Of a DNA stretch of 7,947 nucleotides, positions 1 to 5,598 are shown in pieces. The DNA comes from Pseudomonadota bacterium (GTDB lineage Bacteria; Desulfobacterota; Desulfovibrionia; Desulfovibrionales; Desulfovibrionaceae): NCBI GenBank assembly GCA_023426275.1, contig JAFABC010000120.1, forward strand, positions 1 to 7,947, written 5' to 3'. Within the stretch, counting starts at the first letter, position 1. Every line of letters begins with the position of its first letter. The notes beneath the pieces were generated by a model that saw nothing but the letters and a program-made list of their open reading frames with translations, had not been told where the DNA came from and searched no databases. The position numbers and the translations under genes were made by a program.

Positions 1-2
1 CG

Positions 3-581
3 CCGGCCGTGACCGCGGCCGGGCTCGGCCCCCGGGAAACCCGCGCCTTTGCCGACAGCCTGCTCGGCGTGCGCGTGGCCGACGAGCAGGTCCGCCAGCA
101 GCCGGACGGCCTGGCCGTGCGGGTGACGTTGCGGGCCAGCCTGCCGGGCGACGTCCTGGCCGACCGTCTGACCGCCTTTGCCGCCAACCCGGAGCTGCGC
201 AGCGCCGCCCTGGCCGAAACCGCGGCCCGCGACCAGCGGGCCGCCGCGGCGAAGATGGCCGCCGTGCCCTTTGGCGCGGACCGGGACTTCGCCGCCAAGG
301 GCATGGAGCACCGGATGCGCGAGGATGCCGCCTTTGCCGCCCGCAGCGTCGTGCCGGGCATGTCCATGGCCGATGTCCAGGAACTCATGGGGCCGCCCGG
401 GACCATCAAACAAGCGGCCATTGGCCCGGAAAACTATGTCTGCGCCGGGTACGGCCGCATCTGGGTGGTCTTTCGCGACGGGCTCGTGTCCTGTCTGCGC
501 ACGCGACTGGACTACTCCCGGCGCTACGAGACGGATTGTCATTGCGCCGGCGACTACGCCACCATCCTCAAGTCCGAGTAA
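3..581 (+). CDS. Conserved hypothetical protein with BamE/SmpA-like C-terminal half (5' partial)
   Basis: The frame is open to the left edge. The first possible start, a GTG at 9, has no visible Shine-Dalgarno sequence, so the real start and any signal peptide probably lie outside the window. Residue numbers here count from that GTG. Residues about 20-70 (pattern LAVRVTLRASL, then ADRLTAFAANPELR) resemble the short alpha/beta domain seen in LPP20/FlgT-type envelope proteins; this match is weak. Residues 117-131 (GMSMADVQELMGPPG) followed by a beta-strand pair at 148-163 (YGRIWVVFRDGLVSCL) match the BamE/SmpA/OmlA pattern, in which a G-x-S-x-x-x-V-x-x-x-x-G-x-P turn precedes a beta-hairpin that ends in a Gly-containing turn. 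Cysteines 145, 162, 177 and 179 could form disulfides if the protein is periplasmic. The coding call is sound: it ends with TAA and has the local codon bias. The function is not known. A promoter-like site follows, so the next gene is probably a separate transcript. Confidence 0.75.
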   Translation, partial: PAVTAAGLGPRETRAFADSLLGVRVADEQVRQQPDGLAVRVTLRASLPGDVLADRLTAFAANPELRSAALAETAARDQRAAAAKMAAVPFGADRDFAAKGMEHRMREDAAFAARSVVPGMSMADVQELMGPPGTIKQAAIGPENYVCAGYGRIWVVFRDGLVSCLRTRLDYSRRYETDCHCAGDYATILKSE

Positions 582-594
582 GGGAGAGTCGTTC

Positions 595-624
595 TTGACA
601 AAGAAGCCGCACGGCCGGTAGGAA
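595..624 (+). promoter_or_regulatory. Candidate sigma70-type promoter for the response regulator gene
   Basis: A perfect -35 hexamer TTGACA lies at 595-600. A poor -10 candidate, TAGGAA, lies at 619-624 after an 18-bp spacer. The site is in the 101-bp gap upstream of the response regulator, about 60 bp before its ATG. The weak -10 keeps confidence low; activation by another factor is possible, but no operator is obvious. Confidence 0.35.
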
Positions 625-682
625 TTTGCTGCTCTGATCCGTCTGTCCCTTCCGTGTTCCATCTCCAGCCGCCGGAGGCACC

Positions 683-1096
683 ATGCGGGCGCTTATTGTC
701 GATGACGATTTCTACAGCCGCAGCTTTCTGGAATACATCCTCCACCCCTATGCGTCCTGCGACGTGGCCGTGAACGGCGAGGACGCCATCATGGCCTTCA
801 AAAAAGCCCTGGAGGCGGGCGAACCCTACACCCTGGTGTTCATGGACCTGCTCATGCCGGTCATCGACGGTCCCCGGGCCCTCAACGAGATCCGGGAAAT
901 CGAGCAGGACTTCGGCGTCACCGGCGACACCGGCTGCAAGATCATCATCACCTCGGTGCTGGAGGACGGCGAGGACACCCACAACGCCATGTACCTGGGC
1001 GGGGCCACCTCGTTTCTGCAAAAGCCCGTGGACGAAAAATCCATCCTGGCCGAACTGGCCCGGCTTGGCGTGCTGCCCTCGGAATCCACCAACTGA
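683..1096 (+). CDS. Single-domain response regulator (REC only, CheY-like)
   Basis: This 137-residue protein consists only of a receiver domain. The N-terminal acidic cluster is D7-D8-D9, of which D8/D9 align with the CheY Mg2+-binding pair. The phospho-acceptor is D55 in FMDLLMP, the switch Thr/Ser is T90/S91 in IIITSV, and the conserved Lys is K114 in LQKP. All residues needed for phosphorylation are therefore present. There is no DNA-binding, methylesterase or GGDEF output domain, so the protein should act by protein-protein contact or as a phosphorelay intermediate. No histidine kinase is in the window, so the partner is encoded elsewhere. The start is well supported: GGAGG at 674-678 lies 4 nt before the ATG. 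The pattern (D-D-F-Y-S-R near the N-terminus, long alpha1-beta2) is like small regulators that are numerous in Desulfovibrio. The oxidoreductase gene begins 82 bp downstream on the same strand; co-transcription is possible, although a GC-rich palindrome with a T run lies between them. Confidence 0.93.
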   Translation: MRALIVDDDFYSRSFLEYILHPYASCDVAVNGEDAIMAFKKALEAGEPYTLVFMDLLMPVIDGPRALNEIREIEQDFGVTGDTGCKIIITSVLEDGEDTHNAMYLGGATSFLQKPVDEKSILAELARLGVLPSESTN

Positions 1097-1144
1097 CCCC
1101 GCGCCGGGCATCCGCCCGCACCCGCACCACACGTCGCCCTGCTT

Positions 1145-1176
1145 CCCCGGGCCGGGGTTTTGCCGTAAAAGGCAAA
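1145..1176 (+). promoter_or_regulatory. Two stem-loops before the oxidoreductase start: weak terminator-like hairpin and ribosome-site hairpin
   Basis: CCCCGG-G-CCGGGG at 1145-1157 is a perfect short palindrome directly followed by TTTT (1158-1161), which looks like a weak intrinsic terminator or attenuator after the response regulator gene. Immediately after, TTTGCC (1159-1164) and GGCAAA (1171-1176) form a second perfect inverted repeat with the loop GTAAAA. Its right arm overlaps the only purine-rich stretch (AAAAGG, 1167-1172) that could serve as ribosome-binding site for the ATG at 1179. The two hairpins share the T tract, so they could compete. Whether either acts in vivo cannot be told from the sequence. 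Confidence 0.3.
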
Positions 1177-1178
1177 GC

Positions 1179-2393
1179 ATGCGCAGGCGTCTCATCCTGG
1201 CCGGCGGCGGCCACGCCCATTTGTTCACCCTGTCCCGGCTGTCCGAATTTTTCGGCGCCGGCATCGACGTCGTCTGCATCGCGCCAAGCCCCCATCTGTC
1301 CTACTCCGGCATGGGACCGGGCATGTTGTCCGGCCGCTATGCGCCGTCCGAATTGCGCTTCGCCATCGAGGCGATGGTGCGGGGCGATGTCCCGGGCGGA
1401 CCGGGACGCCGTCCGCCGACGGAAAAGGCCGCTGGCGAATCGGGGTGCCGCCCCGACGCCTTGGAAAGGGGGGAAGGGACTTTTGTGCGGGGCTGCGTCT
1501 GCGGCATCGACGCGGTGGGGAAAACCGTACGGCTGGCGGATGGGCGGGAGTTTGGCTACGACGCCGTCAGCTGCGGCATCGGCAGCGTGGTGCATGCGCC
1601 CTTTCCGGTGGAGGCCGCGCCCGGGGTCGGCGTCTATCCGGTCAAGCCCATCGACAACCTGCTCGCCGCCCGGCGCGACATCGCCTCCCGGATCGAGGCC
1701 GGCTGTCCCCCGCACGTGCTGGTCATCGGCGGCGGGGCCTCGGCCTTCGAGGTGGCGGGCAACGCCGTGACCCTGCTCGCCGGCTGCGGCGTGAAAACGC
1801 CGCTGGTGACCGTCATCGCCGGCCGGGGGCTGCTGTGCGACTGGCCGGCCCGGGCCAGACGGCTGGCCCTGACCTCCCTGGCCCGGCGCGGGGTGCGGAT
1901 CGTGCCCGGCCGGGTGGAGCGTTTCGCCGGCAACCGGGCCCTGCTCGCCGGCGGCGGGGCCATCGGCGGCGAGGTCTGCCTGATCGCCACGGGCACGCGG
2001 CCGCCGGACCTGTTCGCCCGCGCCGGCCTGGCCCTGGCCCCGGATGGCGGGCTGGCCGTCAACACCTTCCTGCAAAGCCCGCTTTTCCCGGAAATCTTCG
2101 GCGGCGGGGACTGCATCCGCTTCGAACCCCGGCCCCTGGTCCGGGCCGGCGTCTACGCCGTGCGCCAGGGACCGGTGCTGTGCGCCAATCTGCTGGCCTT
2201 TCTCACCGGCGGCGAACTGACGCCCTTTCGCCGCACCGGCTCGGCCTACCTGGCCCTGCTCAACGACGGCGACGGCCGGGCCATCCTGCGCAAGGGGCCG
2301 TTCGTCTTCGAGGGCCGCTGGTGCATGGCGCTCAAGGACTGGATCGACCGGCGCTTCATACGCTCGTTTCCACCTCGTCGTCCGGCTGCCTGA
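1179..2393 (+). CDS. FAD/NAD(P)-dependent oxidoreductase, SelD-N-terminal-like family, stand-alone
   Basis: This 404-residue protein has two Rossmann folds, as in NDH-2-like pyridine nucleotide-disulfide oxidoreductases. The FAD-binding start is G9-GGHAH-14, an unusual version typical of the family whose members are often fused N-terminally to selenide,water dikinase (SelD). The NAD(P)-binding loop is GGGASAFE at 184-191, an ATG-type strand end is at 270-273 (ATGT), and the second FAD motif GGGDC is at 308-312, followed by R329-Q330-G331. The C-terminal pattern LKDWIDRRFIRSF (385-397) is the usual end of this family, so the 3' end is intact and no SelD domain follows. The active-site CxxC of classical disulfide reductases is absent. 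Residues about 69-97 look like an insert, rich in Pro, Gly and charged residues, between the first FAD region and the GTFVRG strand. The ATG at 1179 is chosen because GGGHAH must sit near the N-terminus; upstream in-frame starts would lie inside the response regulator gene. The physiological substrate is unknown. The gene converges with the next gene and overlaps its 3' end. Confidence 0.85.
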   Translation: MRRRLILAGGGHAHLFTLSRLSEFFGAGIDVVCIAPSPHLSYSGMGPGMLSGRYAPSELRFAIEAMVRGDVPGGPGRRPPTEKAAGESGCRPDALERGEGTFVRGCVCGIDAVGKTVRLADGREFGYDAVSCGIGSVVHAPFPVEAAPGVGVYPVKPIDNLLAARRDIASRIEAGCPPHVLVIGGGASAFEVAGNAVTLLAGCGVKTPLVTVIAGRGLLCDWPARARRLALTSLARRGVRIVPGRVERFAGNRALLAGGGAIGGEVCLIATGTRPPDLFARAGLALAPDGGLAVNTFLQSPLFPEIFGGGDCIRFEPRPLVRAGVYAVRQGPVLCANLLAFLTGGELTPFRRTGSAYLALLNDGDGRAILRKGPFVFEGRWCMALKDWIDRRFIRSFPPRRPAA

Positions 2394-5076
2394 TCGGACA
2401 GGCCGGAGCGGTCCGCGTCGGGGCCGCGCCCACCACCGTGACCAGATCGTCCAGGATTTTCTTCTTGTAGGTCTGCACCAGCGGCTCGTTGTGCATGATC
2501 ATGTCGAGCTGGCGGGTGTGCATGAGCATGTAGCCGATGACCTTGAGGGCCGTGAGCATCTCGTCCATGGGACCGCCGCTGATGCGGGCGAACGAGGCGT
2601 CCTCGTTGACGTCCACGGTAAAGCCCCGCACCTCCAGAATCTCGGCCACGAACTCCGCCCGACGCCGCCGCCGGGAAAATTCGGCCGCGCCACCCTTGAA
2701 CTGGAAGCTCACGTAGTTTTCCTGGGGCCGGTCGTCCACCAGGGACTCCACCGTGCAGAAGTGGAAGCCGAACCGGGAGCTCAGACACAGGTAGTTGCTC
2801 GAAATCATGAAATAGTTGCGCTCGGCAAAGGACGAATGGGTGGCCGCCTCCAGATGCGGATTGGTCGAGGCCTGGGCAATGATGGACAAAAACCCCCGGC
2901 CATCCACGGGCGGCGGCCCTTGCCAGGGGATGGCGACGATGCCCTCCCACAGAGCCCCGACCGGAATGGAGCAGATTTCCTCCAGTTTCACGTACTTGCC
3001 CGGCACGTCATGGGTGAAGCCGTCATCGAGGTTGATAAACCACCATTTCATGGCGGTGCCCTTGTACTTGAGCTGCTTGGCCGCCCGCTTGGAGAAATGG
3101 AACTCCTGGCCGAAGGCGAACATCTCGGTGACGGACTTCTCGTGGCAAAAGCGGGTGATGTCGTGCAGGGTGCGGCAGTTTTCCGGGGCGAACTCCGGCG
3201 CGTTGGGATCGACCAGGGTCAGCGGCGTGATGTGGTCCATGACCCGGCGCAGGATGTCGTGCATGGGCGTTTGCCGCTCGGGCGCGGGCACCCGTTCGGC
3301 CGCGGCCGCGTCGATCAACTCCGTGAGCCGGCCCGGGTAGACGGCCCGGCCGTCGGCGTCCACCGTGACCTCATGGCCCGGCTGCAACAGCTGCGTCGCC
3401 CCGGCCACGCCCATGAGCGCCGGCACGCGGAATTCCCGGGCCACGTTGGCCAGATGGCCGGCCGCCCCGCCCTTTTCCGTCACAATGGCCGCAGCCCGGT
3501 CGATGACCGAGGCGTAGCGCGGCGGGGCCTCGACGGCCACCAGCACGCCGCCGCGCGGGAATTGCAGCAGATCGGCCTCCCGGCGCACCACGAACACCGG
3601 GCCGCAGCCCACGCCCGGGCTGGCCGTGGCCCCGTCGGCCACCAGCGGCATGCCATGCACCCGGCACACCCGGTCCGCCCCGCCACCGCCCGGCAGCTGC
3701 ACCAGCTCCCGGCATTGCAGAAAGCGAATGGCCCCCGTGGTGTCCACGGCCCATTCCACATCGACCGGCGAACCGTACATGCCCTCCAGCCGCACGGCCG
3801 CCCGGGCCAGCTCCAGGGCCTGCTCGTCGGTGATGCTCGGCTCCCCGGCCCGGTCCCCGGCCATCTCCGTGCGGCACACGCCCTCGCCGGGCAGACACAC
3901 GAACACCTGATCCTTCTTGCGAATGTGGCGCTCGGCCAGAACCGACGGATCGCTGCGGCGCACCACGAATTCGTCCGTGGCCACGGACCCGTCCACCACC
4001 GACTTGGGCAGCCCCAGCGCGCCGTGAATGTGGATGGAGTCGTCGCGGATGTCGAGGGGATTGCGGGAATAGATGACCCCGCCGGCGGCCGCGTCCACCA
4101 TGGCCATCACGCCCACGCACATGGCCACGTCCTCGTCCGGGATGCCCCGGTTGAGACGGTAGGTCATGGCCTGCGGGCTGTACTTGCTGGCCAGGATCTC
4201 CTTGTAGGACTGGAGTAGATCGTCGGGCGCGACATTGAGCTTGGAGGAAAACTGCCCGGCAAAGGTCTGGCCGGCCTCGTCCTCGCCAAGGGCCGAACTG
4301 CGCAGCGACACCGGCACGGGGTGGCCGAACGGCGCGCACAGGGTCGCGTAGGCGGTCTGGATGGCTGCGGCCACGTCGGCCGGCACCGTGGCGTCGCTAA
4401 TCTCGTTGCGAATGCGGGAACTCAAAATGAGCAGGTTGCGCTGGTCGTCCGGACCGGCCGACTGGAGCAGCCGGTTGATCTCGTCGGCCAGATCGTTTTC
4501 CTCCACCAGCCGGTGATAGGCCCGGGCCGTGACCACGAAGCCCGGCGGCACGGGCAGGCCGGTGCGGCGCACGATCTCGCCGAGCCCGGCCATCTTGCCG
4601 CCCACCTGATCGGCCAGATCCCGGCCGGCCTGCTCCAAGGGCAGCACCAGCGGCAGGTCCGCCGCCTCGGGCTCGTTATGTTCCCAGCATTCGCCGATGC
4701 GGCGCTGAATGTCCTTGATGCGGGTGTAGAGCGCGGCGTACCTGTCCGGGGCGATGGCGTTTAAGTGCTCGATAATTTTGTAGACATTGACCGAGGCAGC
4801 CGTGGAATGGGCCCGGATGAAGGCCATGCCGAAAGCCCGGCGGCCGTTTAAGGCCTCCTCCATCTCGGTCATGATCTCCAGGGCCTTTTTATTGGCCGTC
4901 AGCAGCAGCTTGAAATGGTGATAGCGCTTCTTGAATTCCGCCTGAATCTGCTCCTCGGTCAGCCCCTGGGGCAGATCGGCGTCCTTCTCGGTAAAAAGTC
5001 CCGCCAGCGCGCGCTTGATGGTGCCGAACACGTCGCCCCCGATGGCCGGAAAATCGGCCGGGTTTCCGTTGCACAC
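2356..5076 (-). CDS. PEP synthase-like PEP/pyruvate-binding protein (ATP-grasp plus phospho-His domain, atypical C-terminus)
   Basis: Residues are numbered from the outermost GTG at 5076 (906 aa). Residues 1-135 form a helical N-terminal region. About 155-457 is the PPDK/PEP-synthase ATP-grasp domain: GGKMAGLGEI at 159, GLPVPPGFVVT at 173-183, SLRSSALGED at 257-266, VIYSRNPLD at 334-342 and VDVEWAVD to QCRE at 438-457. About 480-582 is the swivelling domain with the expected phospho-histidine H541 in EKGGAAGHLANVARE. PEP synthase and PPDK then have a TIM barrel that binds PEP/pyruvate; none is seen here. Residues about 605-880 form a different domain (KWWFINLDDGF, IAQASTNPHLEAATHSSFAERNYF, ENYVSFQFKGGAAEF, RRRRRAEF). 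ATP-dependent phosphorylation of H541 is likely, but the final acceptor is unknown, so calling it PEP synthase (ppsA) would be unsafe. Start: a GTG at 5076 has GGTGGAG directly abutting it, which is too close. A second in-frame GTG at 5031 has GGGGG 4 nt upstream and fits the predicted promoter better, giving 891 aa. The gene is divergent from the PadR gene. Confidence 0.85.
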   Translation of the reverse strand: MCNGNPADFPAIGGDVFGTIKRALAGLFTEKDADLPQGLTEEQIQAEFKKRYHHFKLLLTANKKALEIMTEMEEALNGRRAFGMAFIRAHSTAASVNVYKIIEHLNAIAPDRYAALYTRIKDIQRRIGECWEHNEPEAADLPLVLPLEQAGRDLADQVGGKMAGLGEIVRRTGLPVPPGFVVTARAYHRLVEENDLADEINRLLQSAGPDDQRNLLILSSRIRNEISDATVPADVAAAIQTAYATLCAPFGHPVPVSLRSSALGEDEAGQTFAGQFSSKLNVAPDDLLQSYKEILASKYSPQAMTYRLNRGIPDEDVAMCVGVMAMVDAAAGGVIYSRNPLDIRDDSIHIHGALGLPKSVVDGSVATDEFVVRRSDPSVLAERHIRKKDQVFVCLPGEGVCRTEMAGDRAGEPSITDEQALELARAAVRLEGMYGSPVDVEWAVDTTGAIRFLQCRELVQLPGGGGADRVCRVHGMPLVADGATASPGVGCGPVFVVRREADLLQFPRGGVLVAVEAPPRYASVIDRAAAIVTEKGGAAGHLANVAREFRVPALMGVAGATQLLQPGHEVTVDADGRAVYPGRLTELIDAAAAERVPAPERQTPMHDILRRVMDHITPLTLVDPNAPEFAPENCRTLHDITRFCHEKSVTEMFAFGQEFHFSKRAAKQLKYKGTAMKWWFINLDDGFTHDVPGKYVKLEEICSIPVGALWEGIVAIPWQGPPPVDGRGFLSIIAQASTNPHLEAATHSSFAERNYFMISSNYLCLSSRFGFHFCTVESLVDDRPQENYVSFQFKGGAAEFSRRRRRAEFVAEILEVRGFTVDVNEDASFARISGGPMDEMLTALKVIGYMLMHTRQLDMIMHNEPLVQTYKKKILDDLVTVVGAAPTRTAPACPIRQPDDEVETSV

Positions 5077-5085
5077 TCCACCCGT

Positions 5086-5114
5086 TTTGTACCGTTTCGA
5101 TACAAGCTTGGCAA
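5086..5114 (-). promoter_or_regulatory. Candidate promoter of the PEP synthase-like gene
   Basis: Read on the minus strand, TTGCCA (5114 to 5109) and TACAAA (5091 to 5086) are separated by exactly 17 bp. They match the sigma70 -35 and -10 consensus at four of six positions each. Transcription would begin near 5079. This leaves almost no leader before the GTG at 5076 but about 48 nt before the GTG at 5031. Confidence 0.45.
5087..5105. promoter_or_regulatory. 19-bp palindromic operator candidate overlapping the minus-strand promoter
   Basis: The site reads TTGTAcCG-TTT-CGaTACAA on the plus strand. Both 5-bp outer arms and the inner CG/CG pairs are exact; only one pair is mismatched, around a 3-bp centre. 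It covers most of the -10 box and the spacer of the promoter for the PEP synthase-like gene, which is a classical position for a repressor. The adjacent PadR protein is the nearest candidate, but the half-sites differ from the ACAG/CTGT series at its own promoter, so another regulator is possible. Confidence 0.45.
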
Positions 5115-5144
5115 CGAAACCAACCGCCCGAGTCTTCGCTGTGC

Positions 5145-5174
5145 TTTACAGCTTCCTGTAAAAAACAGTATGCT
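5145..5174 (+). promoter_or_regulatory. Candidate promoter of the padR-permease operon
   Basis: TTTACA (5145-5150, five of six -35 matches) and TATGCT (5169-5174, four of six -10 matches) are separated by 18 bp. Transcription would begin near 5181 and give a leader of about 25 nt before the ATG at 5206. The ACAG/CTGT half-site series covers both boxes. Confidence 0.5.
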
Positions 5175-5185
5175 GTCACAAACAG
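5145..5185. promoter_or_regulatory. Tandem operator candidate: alternating ACAG and CTGT half-sites
   Basis: Half-sites begin at 5148 (ACAG), 5156 (CTGT), 5165 (ACAG), 5173 (CTGT) and 5182 (ACAG), with alternating steps of 8, 9, 8 and 9 bp. The first pair sits in a perfect 18-bp palindrome, TTTACAG-CTTC-CTGTAAA (5145-5162). The second is ACAG-TATG-CTGT (5165-5176), 17 bp downstream of the first. The series lies over the -35, spacer, -10 and start region of the plus-strand promoter, as expected for a repressor array. Autoregulation by the PadR protein encoded 20 bp downstream is the simplest reading, since PadR proteins bind palindromes at their own promoters. Confidence 0.5.
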
Positions 5186-5205
5186 TGAATAAGGATGGAG
5201 GATGT

Positions 5206-5598
5206 ATGTCCCCGGAAAAACGAAAAGCCTCCCGCCACCTGCCCGCCTTTCTGCTGCTGGCCCTGGCCCACGGCCCGGGGCATGGCGCGGCGCTGCTCGG
5301 CCGGATGGGCGACCTGCTGCCCGTGCGCGGCGTGGATTCCGGCGCGGTCTACCGCACCCTGGCCGGCCTGGAAGCCGACGGCGCAATCGAAGGGCGCTGG
5401 GACACCAGCGGCAAGGGACCGGCCAAAAAAATCTACCGCCTGACCGAAGCCGGCTGGAAGCGCCTGGATTTCTGGCGCGAGGACATCGCCTATCGCGTCC
5501 GGCTCCTCAACACCTTTTTACAGCTGGCGGACGCCGTCACGGCCACCGCCCCGCACGCCACGGCGCAAACGGAGGCCGCCCCATGCCGGAAGAAGTAA
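5206..5598 (+). CDS. PadR-family transcriptional regulator
   Basis: This 130-residue protein is a small PadR-type winged-helix repressor. Its pattern is HLPAFLLLALAHGPGHGAAL (11-30), then SGAVYRTLAGLEADGAI (45-61, recognition helix), and GPAKKIYRLTEAGW (71-84, the beta-wing and the LT-x-x-G motif). A C-terminal helix (about 85-113) should provide dimer contacts. The length fits the short PadR class. The tail from about 114 is rich in Ala and Thr and probably disordered; its last 16 bp overlap the permease gene. The start at 5206 is chosen because GGAGG lies at 5197-5201, 4 nt upstream, and the HTH begins soon after; in-frame starts further upstream would fall inside the promoter. PadR proteins usually sense small ligands or stress, and genes next to them are often their targets. 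Here that would be the overlapping SLC13-type permease and possibly the divergent PEP synthase-like gene. The ligand is unknown. Confidence 0.92.
   Translation: MSPEKRKASRHLPAFLLLALAHGPGHGAALLGRMGDLLPVRGVDSGAVYRTLAGLEADGAIEGRWDTSGKGPAKKIYRLTEAGWKRLDFWREDIAYRVRLLNTFLQLADAVTATAPHATAQTEAAPCRKK

Noticed and set aside
1065..1178. Longer start (TTG at 1065) for the oxidoreductase
   Set aside because: It would begin inside the response regulator gene and add 38 residues before the FAD motif, which normally sits at the extreme N-terminus.
948..2075. 375-codon minus-strand frame across the regulator and oxidoreductase
   Set aside because: Low-complexity antisense shadow without motifs; it covers two well-supported genes.
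2491..4218. 575-codon open frame on the plus strand opposite the PEP synthase-like gene
   Set aside because: His/Gly/Arg-rich antisense shadow; the minus strand carries the ATP-grasp and phospho-His motifs.
4915..5205. Upstream extension of the PadR frame
   Set aside because: It runs back through the promoter and into the opposite gene; the ATG at 5206 has a strong ribosome-binding site and fits the family start.
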